Counted from the stretch's first letter, positions 54,983 through 63,556 are shown. The stretch is 64,000 nt of DNA from Halomicronema sp. CCY15110 (GCF_016888165.1 NZ_JACSWC010000433.1:1-64000); one strand, 5' to 3'. The notes: generated by a model not told the origin, from the letters alone. Translations and numbers: made by a program.

Positions 54983-56377
54983 TTACTCAAACGGCTGCCA
55001 CTCAAACTCCGGATGGATCTCCTTGAGCTGCTGAAGCTGAGGCTGCAAGGCGTCAGTCGGAACAGCGAGCTTGTCCGCCAGTTCGAGGACGTTGTTAGCA
55101 AAGTCGGTGGCAGTGGCAATGTGGGTGCCGAGGGCGATCGCAACCCCTAATAAACCTGCCAATCGAGTTTTTGACCGTGCAGTACTGGGTTTCTGGAACT
55201 GCTGAAGATCCTGTCCCAAACCTTCCACGTGTACTTGGACGGCTTCCTTTTCCTCCTCTGGAAATGACTTCGCATACTCACGCAAAGCTTCCAGTTTTTG
55301 GAGAATCGTGTCGGCGTCTTGACCATAGTGGTTGTGAATCGTCGCCGTCATGTTGCCGTGATTGACATCGGCTAGATTTCCTAATTGTTCAATTCTGTAT
55401 TTAGGAGACATGATTGCTTCCTTCAGTAAGTTTTCAAGCGAATCTTTTGAATCTCTCAGTTCTTTGATTTGACCCCGCGCTTCTGCAAGCTGCAACTTCA
55501 ACTGGGACTCAACATCAGCATTTAATTGTTGTCGAGCATCGCCTGTATATTCACTTGCAACTCCAAAGCGAACGACAAAAACACCGTTACGCTCCTCGAC
55601 CGATCTCATTGCGATATGGGCTTCTGGATGTCGTTGTCGAACTCTTTGCAGTGAATGAAAGAATTCCTGCCAGTTGATGCCATCGGTGAAAGTGATGTCA
55701 ATGGTATCGAGCGCTCCTTTCCTCACCTCTATCCATTTCTCAAATTCACCAGGAGCAAAGCTGCTACTAGGATCAACCGGTAGTCGTCCAGTCAATTCCT
55801 TTCCCTGAGTATCATAGGTTCGATAAATGTAGTCACACTCAACTCCTTCAAAAATCGTAGAACTGCCAAGTTGCCAATCTCCAATACAAGTTTCAGTAAG
55901 GATAGTGTGTTTAAAGTCAGTCCTTAGAATTTGAGCTCCAGCCATATTTGCATTACTGAGATTAGCGTTACTAAGTTTGGCGTCACTTAAATTCGCGTAG
56001 CTGAGATTAGCATTGCTTAAGTCAGTACCACTGAGTCGAGCACCACTAAGATTTGCATAACTGAGATCGGCTTGAGTAAGGTCTGTATTTCTTAGATCTG
56101 CTAAGCAGAGATTAGTGTTACTCAAATTGGCACCAATAAGACTGGCACCATTGAGATTGGCACCACCAATATCGGAAAAAATTAGATTAGCTTGGTTGAG
56201 ATTAGCAAAATTGAGTTTAACTAAGTTTAAGTAAGAAAAGCTAAGATTTGCATTGCTAAGATTTGCATAGGCAAAATTTGCTGCACTTAGAATAACTTGG
56301 GTAGGACTTTTGTCCCTCCAATCGTTCCAAACTCGACTGCCTTGTTTCAGCAATGCGACCTGTTCCTCATTTGCCAT
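54983..56377 (-). CDS. Pentapeptide-repeat protein with coiled-coil and C-terminal membrane helix
   Basis: This 464-residue protein joins several parts. Residues about 25-150 are some 23 pentapeptide repeats (A-N-L-S-x type; NLNQANLIFSDIGGANLNGA), which form a beta-helix. Residues about 200-290 form a compact domain (LDTIDITFTDGINWQEFFHSLQRVRQ, VFVVRFGVASEYTG). A coiled coil spans 290-330, and a segment with GNMTATIHNHYGQDADTI follows. One membrane helix (LLGVAIALGTHIATATDF, about 415-432) precedes the tail. The middle domain with HNHYGQ recurs in cyanobacterial multi-domain signalling proteins. The job is unknown; a membrane-tethered scaffold is a reasonable guess. It is at the edge of an accessory region. 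Confidence 0.75.
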   Translation of the reverse strand: MANEEQVALLKQGSRVWNDWRDKSPTQVILSAANFAYANLSNANLSFSYLNLVKLNFANLNQANLIFSDIGGANLNGASLIGANLSNTNLCLADLRNTDLTQADLSYANLSGARLSGTDLSNANLSYANLSDAKLSNANLSNANMAGAQILRTDFKHTILTETCIGDWQLGSSTIFEGVECDYIYRTYDTQGKELTGRLPVDPSSSFAPGEFEKWIEVRKGALDTIDITFTDGINWQEFFHSLQRVRQRHPEAHIAMRSVEERNGVFVVRFGVASEYTGDARQQLNADVESQLKLQLAEARGQIKELRDSKDSLENLLKEAIMSPKYRIEQLGNLADVNHGNMTATIHNHYGQDADTILQKLEALREYAKSFPEEEKEAVQVHVEGLGQDLQQFQKPSTARSKTRLAGLLGVAIALGTHIATATDFANNVLELADKLAVPTDALQPQLQQLKEIHPEFEWQPFE

Positions 56378-56450
56378 TGCTGTAAAGCCTGTCTGCTTAT
56401 CTCACAACAAACCATTCGTCTAATAAATTAGCCCGATATTCAGCTTGATG

Positions 56451-56753
56451 CTACTGTTGCCGACGGTTGAGCCATGTTTGCAAAGACTGTTGGCTTTCTC
56501 CGGAGGGTTGACCTAACAGAATGTTTTTGAGGCTGATGTCTTCATCCAAATCGGGCCAGTGGATTCCTTCTTGACCCGCGATGAGTCGCCAATGATTGCG
56601 TTCAGCGATCGTGCCCTGCATTAATCGGGGGTACCACGCTACAGGCACTGAGATGATGCGCCCATCGGAAAGCGTGACGGTGAGAAATTCCTCTGAAACC
56701 GTAACTTCTAAAATTTGAGGAATGTTTAGCACCTCAACCGTTGAAGAAGTCAT
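56451..56753 (-). CDS. DUF2442 domain protein (putative antitoxin-like partner)
   Basis: 100 residues from the ATG giving MTSSTVEVLNIPQILEVTVSEEFLTVTLSDGRIISVPVAWYPRLMQ. The family pattern, strand-strand-DGR-x-x-x-VPxxWYPRL, identifies DUF2442, a NE0471-like fold. The gene overlaps the end of the DUF4160 gene before it by 20 bases, so the two are translated together. In many bacteria DUF4160 and DUF2442 genes are found side by side and have been listed as a predicted toxin-antitoxin-like pair. A longer frame reaches back 24 codons but that part reads the other gene's region. Confidence 0.88.
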   Translation of the reverse strand: MTSSTVEVLNIPQILEVTVSEEFLTVTLSDGRIISVPVAWYPRLMQGTIAERNHWRLIAGQEGIHWPDLDEDISLKNILLGQPSGESQQSLQTWLNRRQQ

Positions 56754-56970
56754 CCCAAGCCTCCAATAGTTGCTGTTGATGGTCTGCAATGAGTTTTTGA
56801 ATGCGGTTGATTTCGATCGCAGCAAAGCCTTTGTTGGATTGTAAGCGAATCGGATTCAGCCAAAACTTTGCTAATCCATTGTCGCGTTCAACGTGAACAT
56901 GAGGAGGTTCATCGCGATCGCCCGCATAACAAAAGAATCGGTAGGGGCCAACCCTGAGCAAAGTCGGCAT
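56734..56970 (-). CDS. DUF4160 domain protein
   Basis: 78 residues from the ATG (MPTLLRVGPYRFFCYAGDRDEPPHVHVERDNGLAKFWL). The invariant EPPHVHV motif, with two histidines, and the following AKFWLNPIRL are the DUF4160 signature. The C-terminal helix ends LLEAWDDFFNG. A frame extending 14 codons upstream (MDRPKFWLLKGLIT) is possible but the shorter form has the family's usual start. It overlaps the DUF2442 gene and lies 51 bp after the 5-oxoprolinase stop on the same strand. It is the suspected toxin or small-molecule binding half of the pair. Confidence 0.9.
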   Translation of the reverse strand: MPTLLRVGPYRFFCYAGDRDEPPHVHVERDNGLAKFWLNPIRLQSNKGFAAIEINRIQKLIADHQQQLLEAWDDFFNG

Positions 56971-57021
56971 GGTGATCAAGCCTTTTAATAACCAGAACTT
57001 TGGCCTATCCAACCTTAACTG

Positions 57022-60000
57022 TCAAGCTAACCCGTAGCCGCCGCCACCAGGGGTTTCGATGATGAGGCAGTCTCCACTGACAACCTCGACCTGATCTTGT
57101 CCGGCGAGCAGTATTTCGGAGCCGTCAGCTTTGACCAGGCGATTGCACCCGACTGTGCCCGGTTCACCACCGGCCAGACCGAAGGGGGCGACGGTGCGGT
57201 GACTGGAAAGAATGGATGCAGTCATCGGTTCCCGGAATTGCAGACTGCGGCGAATACCGTGACCGCCTCGGTGCTGACCAGTGCCGCCGCTGCCCTGGCG
57301 AATCTCGAAGCGATCGACCAGCACGGGATAGCGCCACTCCAGCACTTCGGGATCGGTCAGGCGAGAGTTGGTCATGTGGGTATGCACGGCGTCGGTGCCA
57401 TCGAAGTCGGGGCCAGCCCCCGAACCGCCGCAGATGGTTTCGTAATACTGGTAGCGGGCATTGCCAAAGGTCAGATTATTCATCGTGCCCTGGGAACCGG
57501 CCATGACGCCCAGTGCGCCATACAGCGCATCGACGATCGCCTGCGACACCTCCACATTGCCCGCTACCACCGCCGCTGGGGGCTGCGGGTTCAGCAAAGA
57601 GCCGTCAGGAATAATGATGTGGAGCGGTTTCAGACAGCCTGCATTCAGCGGAATGTCGTCGTCTACCAGTGTGCGAAAGACGTACAGTACCGCCGCTTTG
57701 CCCACCGCTGCTGGCGCGTTGAAGTTGCTCGATCGCTGTTCTGAAGTGCCCGTGAAATCAATGGTGGCGCTACGGTTTGCCGCATCGATGGTGATCTTGA
57801 CTTGAATCTGGCTGCCATCATCCAGCGGATAGGTGAATGAACCGGGGGAGAGGCGATCGATCACCCGCCGTACACAGTCTTCGGCGTTGTTCTGCACATG
57901 GCCCATGTAGGCTTGCACGGTGTCGAGTCCCTGGTGTTCGGTCATGCGGCGCAGTTCCTCGACTCCTTTCACGTTGGCGGCGATTTGGGCCTGTAAATCC
58001 GCGATGTTTTGATCCACATTGCGGGCTGGATAGGGCGCATGGGTGAGCAGCGATCGCACTTCAGACTCTCGAAATTCGCCGCGATCGACGAGCAGAAAGT
58101 TGTCGATGAGCACGCCTTCTTCTGCCAGGGTGCGGCTTTGGGGGGGCATGGAGCCGGGGGTGATGCCGCCGATGTCGGCGTGGTGGCCGCGCGAGGCGAC
58201 GTAGAAGTGGGGAGTGGGAGGGTGGGGGAGTGGCTGGGTGGCTGGGGGATGGGGTGATGGGGTAGATGAGGAGGGTGGGGTGGGTGAAGTGGATGGGGTC
58301 GGTGGGATGGGTGAGGGGTCTTCTGCCTTCTGCCTTCTGCCTTCTGCCTTGAGAAAGACGGGGGTGATGACGGTGACGTCGGGCAAATGGGTGCCGCCGT
58401 TGTAGGGGTTATTGAGGGCGTAGACATCGCCGGGGCGGAGGGTATGGCCTTGGGCGCGGATGAGGCTCTGGACGCTTTCTCCCATGGAACCCAGATGAAC
58501 GGGAATGTGGGGGGCGTTGGCGACGAGCTGGCCGTCGGCGTCAAAGATGGCGCAGGAGAAATCTAGCCGTTCTTTGATGTTGACGGAGGTGCTGGTGTTT
58601 TGCAGGGTGACGCCCATTTCTTCGGCGATCGCGCGGAAGAGGTTGTTGAAGATTTCGAGACGGACGGGGTCGGGGGTGGGGGAGTGTGAGGGTGGTTGGG
58701 TGGTTGGGTGGCTGGGTGGCTGGGTGGATGGGTCTTGTAGGGGCGAGGCATTCGGGAGATCACGAGATGGTTTTTCCGATATATTTTGGCCCGAATGCCT
58801 CGCCCCTACGTCGGGATTCACAGGAGGACGATGCCGCAAAACCAGTGCGCCCAGGTCGGTGAGGGTGGCGTGCCAGTGGGGGGCGATCGCGTTGGTGCCG
58901 GTGGCTTCGATGATGAGGGCGGGGCCGGGCAGGGTGTCGCCGGGGCAGAGGTCGTCGCGGTGGTAGATGGGGGTGTCGTGCCAGCGATCGCCCAGGTAAA
59001 CCGGCACGGTCGCTTTGGGTAGGAGCGGGGTTGCTCGCTGACGGGTGAGGCGGGGTTCGGCGGGTACGTCGGTTTGGCCCACGACCTCGACGGAAACGCT
59101 GTCCACAATCAGGGCTTTGTCGGGCTGGGCGAAGCCGTAGCGCTGGCGGTGCAGGTCGGCAAAGGCGGTCGCCATTTTGGGCTGGGTGCCGTAGGGGACG
59201 ATCAGCGGCGCATCGGTGCCCACATATTTCAGATGAACGCGGGGCAATACTTCCACACCATCCTGGGCAGCGAGGGGGGCGGCGTCACCATCGACGGGGA
59301 TGCCTTGCTGCGCCAGTTCTTCCAATCCCGACCGGGCGAGTTCGGTGAGGACGGTTTCGAGTTCGGTGAGGGTGGCGGGCTGGAGGGGGAGTTCCAGCGA
59401 TCGCTCTCGCAGGGCGCGAATGTCCGCTAGTCCCATGCCGTAGGCCGACAGCACCCCGGCGTAAGGATGGATGAAAATTTCGCTCATGCCCAGGGCGGCG
59501 GCGATTTGGCAAGCGTGTTGCCCCCCCGCGCCGCCGAAGCAGCAGAGGGTGTACTCCGCCACGTCGTAGCCCCGCTGCACCGAGATTTTCTTGATAGCGT
59601 TGGCCATTTTTTCGACGGCGATCGCGAGAAATCCGGCGGCGACGGCGGCGGCCGATCGCTTGTCCCCGGTGGCCTGGTGAATGCGATCGGCCAGTGCCGT
59701 GAACTGCGCTTTCACCCCCTCGGCATCCAGGGGTAAATCCCCATTCGGCCCAAACACCTGGGGAAAAAAGTCCGGTTGCAGCTTACCCAGCATCACGTTG
59801 CAGTCGGTCACTGCCAGCGGTCCGCCGTTGCGGTAGCAGGCTGGCCCCGGATACGCCCCAGCGGAATCTGGCCCCACCCGATAGCGACTGCCGTCAAAGT
59901 GCAGCACCGAACCGCCCCCTGCCGCGACGGTGTGAATTGCCATCATTGGCGATCGCAGCCGCACCCCGGCGACTTCGGTTTCAAAGGTGCGCTCGTACTC

Positions 60001-61017
60001 GCCGTTGAAGTGGGAGACATCGGTGGACGTGCCGCCCATATCGAAGCCGATGATGTTGTGAAATCCCGCTCGCAGGCTGGTTTGCACTGCGCCAACAATG
60101 CCCCCCGCCGGCCCGGAGAGAATGCTGTCCTTGCCCTGGAACAGCGCCGCGTCGGTGAGGCCGCCGTTGGACTGCATGAACATGAGGCGGGTGGGGGAGT
60201 GGGGGAGTGATGGGGTGGGTGGGGTGGGTGAGGTTGGTGGAGTGGAGGAGTGGTGGGGTGGTGGGGTAGTTGGGTGGCTGGGTGAAGGAGAGTTTTGAGT
60301 TTTGAGTTTTGAGTTTTGAGTTAACGCACTGGCGATGCGATCGACGTAGCGGCGCAGGATGGGGGAGAGGTAAGCATCGACGACGGTGGTGTCGCCTCGG
60401 CTGATGAGTTTCATCAGGGGGCTGACGGTGTGGGAGACGGAGATTTGGGGGAAGCCGACTTGGCGGGCGAGTTCAGCCACACGCTGTTCGTGGGTGGGGT
60501 AGCGGTAGCCGTGCATGAGGACGATCGCGCAGGCGCGGATGCCGTCGTCGTAGGCTTGTTGAAGTTGCTGGGTGAGGACTGGTTCGGCTTGGGGGGTGAG
60601 GGGTTGCAGAATTTCGCCGTGGGCATCGATGCGTTCGGGGACGCCGATGACGCGCTCGTAGAGCATTTCGGGCAGTTCGATGTGGCGGGCGAAGATGTCG
60701 GGGCGGTTTTGGTAGCCAATGCGGAGGGCATCTTGAAAGCCGTCGGTGATGACGAGGAGGGTGCGATCGCCTTTGCGTTCCAACAGGGCATTGGTGGCGA
60801 CGGTGGTGCCCATTTTCAGCGCGGCAATGTCTTCAGCGGGAATGGGATCGTCCGTCGCCAGGCCCATCAGGTCGCGGATGCCCTGGAGGGGGGCGTCGGG
60901 GTAGCGATCGGGGTTCTCTGACAGCAGCTTGTGGACGACGAGTTGCCTATCCGGTCGCCGCGCCACGATATCGGTAAAGGTGCCACCGCGATCGACCCAA
61001 AATTGCCACCGTGCCAT
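57022..61017 (-). CDS. 5-oxoprolinase (HyuA-HyuB fusion) with three repeat-derived inserts
   Basis: An ATP-dependent 5-oxoprolinase that opens 5-oxoproline to glutamate, with both hydantoinase A and B domains in one chain. The N-terminal motif WVDRGGTFTDIVAR, LLEAxK-type DTTVVDAYLSPIL, GFDMGGTSTDVS, and GGGSVLHFD belong to HyuA. HyuB begins at about 785 (RLEIFNNLFRAIAEEMGVTLQNTS) and contains YNGGTHLPDVTVITPV and ASRGHHADIGGITPGSMPP. Three low-complexity Pro/Ser/Thr inserts of about 46-48 residues stand at roughly 231-276, 734-780 and 889-936. Without them the chain is about 1190 residues. They coincide with DNA repeats, all in frame. Activity despite inserts is plausible, as they lie in loops or the domain junction, but untested. 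Confidence 0.93.
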   Translation of the reverse strand: MARWQFWVDRGGTFTDIVARRPDRQLVVHKLLSENPDRYPDAPLQGIRDLMGLATDDPIPAEDIAALKMGTTVATNALLERKGDRTLLVITDGFQDALRIGYQNRPDIFARHIELPEMLYERVIGVPERIDAHGEILQPLTPQAEPVLTQQLQQAYDDGIRACAIVLMHGYRYPTHEQRVAELARQVGFPQISVSHTVSPLMKLISRGDTTVVDAYLSPILRRYVDRIASALTQNSKLKTQNSPSPSHPTTPPPHHSSTPPTSPTPPTPSLPHSPTRLMFMQSNGGLTDAALFQGKDSILSGPAGGIVGAVQTSLRAGFHNIIGFDMGGTSTDVSHFNGEYERTFETEVAGVRLRSPMMAIHTVAAGGGSVLHFDGSRYRVGPDSAGAYPGPACYRNGGPLAVTDCNVMLGKLQPDFFPQVFGPNGDLPLDAEGVKAQFTALADRIHQATGDKRSAAAVAAGFLAIAVEKMANAIKKISVQRGYDVAEYTLCCFGGAGGQHACQIAAALGMSEIFIHPYAGVLSAYGMGLADIRALRERSLELPLQPATLTELETVLTELARSGLEELAQQGIPVDGDAAPLAAQDGVEVLPRVHLKYVGTDAPLIVPYGTQPKMATAFADLHRQRYGFAQPDKALIVDSVSVEVVGQTDVPAEPRLTRQRATPLLPKATVPVYLGDRWHDTPIYHRDDLCPGDTLPGPALIIEATGTNAIAPHWHATLTDLGALVLRHRPPVNPDVGARHSGQNISEKPSRDLPNASPLQDPSTQPPSHPTTQPPSHSPTPDPVRLEIFNNLFRAIAEEMGVTLQNTSTSVNIKERLDFSCAIFDADGQLVANAPHIPVHLGSMGESVQSLIRAQGHTLRPGDVYALNNPYNGGTHLPDVTVITPVFLKAEGRRQKAEDPSPIPPTPSTSPTPPSSSTPSPHPPATQPLPHPPTPHFYVASRGHHADIGGITPGSMPPQSRTLAEEGVLIDNFLLVDRGEFRESEVRSLLTHAPYPARNVDQNIADLQAQIAANVKGVEELRRMTEHQGLDTVQAYMGHVQNNAEDCVRRVIDRLSPGSFTYPLDDGSQIQVKITIDAANRSATIDFTGTSEQRSSNFNAPAAVGKAAVLYVFRTLVDDDIPLNAGCLKPLHIIIPDGSLLNPQPPAAVVAGNVEVSQAIVDALYGALGVMAGSQGTMNNLTFGNARYQYYETICGGSGAGPDFDGTDAVHTHMTNSRLTDPEVLEWRYPVLVDRFEIRQGSGGTGQHRGGHGIRRSLQFREPMTASILSSHRTVAPFGLAGGEPGTVGCNRLVKADGSEILLAGQDQVEVVSGDCLIIETPGGGGYGLA
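58209..58352. repeat. In-frame insert 3 of the 5-oxoprolinase: TTCTGCC heptamers and GGGTG-rich DNA
   Basis: Four exact tandem copies of the heptamer TTCTGCC (58321-58348), read as AEGRRQKAE on the coding strand, adjoin over 100 bp of GTGG/GGGT-rich DNA. The latter is translated as Pro/Ser/Thr. The insert splits a conserved HyuB strand (TVITPVF ... FYVASRGHHAD). Confidence 0.88.
58678..58818. repeat. In-frame insert 2 at the HyuA/HyuB junction, with 20-bp inverted repeat
   Basis: 58737-58756 and 58790-58809 are perfect 20-bp inverted arms beginning gtaggggcgaggcattc, with a 33-bp spacer. To the left lie about 50 bp of ggttgggtgg-type repeats. The arms and size match 63484-63556. It reads as NPDVGARHSGQNISEKPSRD and a Pro-rich tail. 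Confidence 0.9.
60188..60325. repeat. In-frame insert 1 in the HyuA domain: AGTTTTG heptamers and GTGGGG-rich DNA
   Basis: Four exact copies of AGTTTTG (60291-60318) encode NSKLKTQNS on the coding strand. They adjoin gtgggggagt-type repeats encoding a Pro/Ser/Thr stretch. The insert sits before the conserved MFMQSNGGL strand. Confidence 0.88.
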
Positions 61018-61159
61018 ATCTCCGAACCCCAGAATCCAATACCGTCAGTGTGATCATTATTGGTCAATTTCCGGGAAGCCGGGGCGAATTATAATTTAGC
61101 GAAGGGAGAACAAGCGTAATTAGCGTGTACTGTGGTGAGCGAATTACTAATTGCTGTCT

Positions 61160-62296
61160 ATGAAGAAAAACCCCAACAAGCTAAAGATTATGTTTAGGGA
61201 TATCCACAAGTCATGGGGTAATTTTAAGCGATGGCAAAAACTCCTGATAGGAGTTGGTTTAGGTTTAGTCATAGCTACAGCCATCAGCATTCCTTTTTCA
61301 GAAGGCGTACGACAATGTCTGTTTTCTACAGACATTGATCAATGTGTATTCTGGAATAAGTCTGCCTGGGAATGGTTAGAACTTCTAGGGGTTCCCTTGT
61401 CATTGCTTGGCTTAGGTACATACCTACAGTGGTGGCAGCAACAAAAAGCGAAAGAAGATACAGCTATTCGGCAAAGGAAAGAGGATGCTGAAGCAAGAGA
61501 AGAAGCTCTTCAGGTTTATATTGACCGAATCTCGAAGTTGCTTTTGGAAGCGAATATCTTTCACTTAGCTTTTATTGCCAATGATCCTCAAGGCGAGGAA
61601 ATGCTTACCGAAGCTGACAGGGTTACTTTGTATACAAGCATTGATGTCATCAAAGCTAGAACGCTTTCCATTTTGCGACAATTTAGCAATGACCCTGCCC
61701 GGCAGAATGCAGTTTTTAGATTTCTACTTGATGTAGAGCTTCTTAAAAGAACAAAACTTCCATTACGAGAATTTGATTTCAGTCAAATCGATTTATCCAA
61801 TACCATTAGTTTGACAGGTATAAATTTGTCTTTCACTAATCTCAAAGGAAAAACGATCAGAGATTCATGGCTATGCGACACAGATTTTATTTGGGCAGAT
61901 TTAAGTGATGCCAAATTGATATATTGCAAGCTTAATAGAGCTAACTTTCAAGGTGCAGTTCTCCGGAAATCTTATTTCTTTGGAACTGAAATGAATCAGA
62001 CAAACTTAGAAGGTGCAATTCTTAGTCAAGCTGTTATAAAGTGCTGCGGCTTCACTAATGCATGTCTGAGAAATGCTTTTTTGAACGGCGCGGACTTAAC
62101 TGGCAGCTACTTTACGAAAGCTGACCTGACAATGGCGAATTTGAGTCAAAGTGACTTGACTGATGCTGACTTTAGAGGCTCAATTCTGAGAGGTGCCAAC
62201 TTAAGAGAAGCCAATCTGTTATATGCAAAGCTCGATGATGCAGACTTGACAGACGCAGACCTTTCAAATGCAATATTGCCTGAAGATTTTTCATAG
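61160..62296 (+). CDS. Membrane-anchored pentapeptide-repeat protein
   Basis: About 378 residues. Two N-terminal membrane helices (WQKLLIGVGLGLVIATAISIPF and LELLGVPLSLLGLGTYLQWW) are separated by a short periplasmic loop with cysteines. A charged linker and helical region of about 120 residues follow. Residues about 205-375 are pentapeptide repeats (FSQIDLSNTISLTGINLSFTNLKG, GADLTGSYFTKADLTMANLSQSD). I use the second ATG as start (MKKNPNKLKIMFRD). The gene diverges from the 5-oxoprolinase and is AT-rich in comparison. Its stop overlaps a longer version of the next Uma2 frame. Function is unknown; the layout matches a two-TM plus cytoplasmic beta-helix effector or scaffold. Confidence 0.8.
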   Translation: MKKNPNKLKIMFRDIHKSWGNFKRWQKLLIGVGLGLVIATAISIPFSEGVRQCLFSTDIDQCVFWNKSAWEWLELLGVPLSLLGLGTYLQWWQQQKAKEDTAIRQRKEDAEAREEALQVYIDRISKLLLEANIFHLAFIANDPQGEEMLTEADRVTLYTSIDVIKARTLSILRQFSNDPARQNAVFRFLLDVELLKRTKLPLREFDFSQIDLSNTISLTGINLSFTNLKGKTIRDSWLCDTDFIWADLSDAKLIYCKLNRANFQGAVLRKSYFFGTEMNQTNLEGAILSQAVIKCCGFTNACLRNAFLNGADLTGSYFTKADLTMANLSQSDLTDADFRGSILRGANLREANLLYAKLDDADLTDADLSNAILPEDFS

Positions 62297-62318
62297 AAGA
62301 TTGTTGAAGCTAGAGTCC

Positions 62319-62870
62319 ATGGCCGTTGAAGCTTACTTGGGGTGGGAGCCACGCCAGGAACTGCGGTATGAATTGGTGAATGGCAGCGTCTACGCGATGA
62401 CTGGGGGCACGGTGCCCCACAACGACATTGCAATTAACCTGCTCACAGCACTGCGGCCTCATGTTCGCGCTCAAGGATGCCGCGTCAATATCGCCGATGT
62501 CAAAGTCCAGGTGACGCCCTCGAAGTATCGCTATCCCGATCTGGTGGTGAGCTGTGACGATCGCGGCCAAACTGCCGTCAAAGCGATTCAGTTTCCCAAG
62601 CTGGTTGTGGAAGTGTTGTCGGCGGGGACAGAAGCCCGCGATCGCGGCGAGAAGTTCCAGGAATATCGCACCATGCCGAGCTTAGAAGAATATGTGCTGA
62701 TCAGTTCCACCCAAGTCAATGTTGAGATTTATCGTCGAGGGGAGGGGCGATTATGGCTTTATACCGCTTACCAAAGCTCCGATATGCTCCCGTTAGAGAG
62801 TCTCAGTTTTGAGTTGCCGATCGCCCTCGTCTACGAAGGCGTGGTCTTTGACAACGAAGATTCAGTTTAG
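62319..62870 (+). CDS. Uma2 family (DUF820) PD-(D/E)xK-like protein
   Basis: A 183-residue Uma2 protein from the ATG at MAVEAYLGWEPRQELRYELVNGSVYAMTGGT. Motifs are RYELVNGSVY, INLLTALRPHVRAQGC, PSKYRYPDLVVSC (PD) and PKLVVEVLSAGTEARDRGEKFQEYRTM (E and K). An upstream in-frame ATG at 62268 overlaps the pentapeptide gene. The next Uma2 gene begins 17 bp after its stop, so they are probably cotranscribed. Enzymatic role is inferred from the fold, as for the other Uma2 genes. Confidence 0.88.
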   Translation: MAVEAYLGWEPRQELRYELVNGSVYAMTGGTVPHNDIAINLLTALRPHVRAQGCRVNIADVKVQVTPSKYRYPDLVVSCDDRGQTAVKAIQFPKLVVEVLSAGTEARDRGEKFQEYRTMPSLEEYVLISSTQVNVEIYRRGEGRLWLYTAYQSSDMLPLESLSFELPIALVYEGVVFDNEDSV

Positions 62871-62887
62871 CGGAGTTCCTGAGCCTA

Positions 62888-63487
62888 ATGTATTCCTCCG
62901 TAGTCAATCAATCGCCGGAAGCGGGCACCGAACAACGGGTGCTGCTGCATGGTGTTGAGTGGACACAGTACACGGCACTGCTAGAAACGCTGGGGAACAA
63001 CTTTCCAACCCTGCGCCTGAGCTACCTGGAGGGGACACTCGAAATTATGACCAACTCTCCAGAACACGAAGATCTGAAAAAGATGATCGGGATGTTGGTC
63101 GAAGCCTATCTGCAAGAAACGCGAACTCGCTTCCATGCGGGCGGTTCCACGACGTTTCGCCAGGCGGCCAAACAGCGGGGCTTGGAGCCGGATGAGTGCT
63201 ACTGTTTGGGCGCGAAAAAAGAGTTTCCTGATCTCGCGATCGAGGTCGTCATTACCAGTGGATTGTTAAACAAACTGGAGATCTACCGAGGCTTAGGCGT
63301 TGCTGAAGTCTGGCAGTGGCAAGCTGGTGAGTTCTCGATTTATCGCCTCAGCTCCGAGGGTTACGAGCCAGTGGAAACCACCGAACTGTTGCCCGATTTA
63401 GATTTGGCCCTGCTCGCAACTTATGTACAACCAGACAACCAATTTGATGCGGTGATGAATTTTCGGGATGCCATTCGACGATCGTAG
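62888..63487 (+). CDS. Uma2 family (DUF820) protein, second of a tandem pair
   Basis: A 199-residue Uma2 relative of a different subfamily. It opens with QRVLLHGVEWTQYTALLETLG and then LRLSYLEGTLEIMTNSPEHE, the strand of the DUF820 core. Further on it has AGGSTTFRQAAKQRGLEPDECYCLG and KEFPDLAIEVVITSGLLNKLEIYRGLGVAEVWQW with D, E and K in the usual order. It ends HyFRDAIRRS-like (MNFRDAIRRS). The start is the ATG after ggagttcctg. An inverted repeat begins at the stop codon. Confidence 0.88.
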   Translation: MYSSVVNQSPEAGTEQRVLLHGVEWTQYTALLETLGNNFPTLRLSYLEGTLEIMTNSPEHEDLKKMIGMLVEAYLQETRTRFHAGGSTTFRQAAKQRGLEPDECYCLGAKKEFPDLAIEVVITSGLLNKLEIYRGLGVAEVWQWQAGEFSIYRLSSEGYEPVETTELLPDLDLALLATYVQPDNQFDAVMNFRDAIRRS

Positions 63488-63556
63488 GGGCGAGGCATTC
63501 TCGAATTAACGTTTCACATAATCCAGGCGACTACTACGAGAATGCCTCGCCCCTGC
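63484..63556. repeat. Inverted repeat of the gtaggggcgaggcattc family after Uma2
   Basis: Left arm 63484-63503 and right arm 63537-63556 are 20 bp with one mismatch, spacer 33 bp. Arms and spacer length equal those of the element within the 5-oxoprolinase (58737-58809), but the spacers have different sequence. This is the intergenic form of the same family. Confidence 0.88.

Noticed and set aside
58563-58763. Pro/Thr-rich minus-strand frame inside the 5-oxoprolinase
   Set aside because: It is another frame of the repeat insert, not a separate gene.
60291-60318. AGTTTTG heptamers considered as a CRISPR-like array
   Set aside because: The units are 7 bp, directly adjacent and without spacers. 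It is a tandem repeat read as protein.
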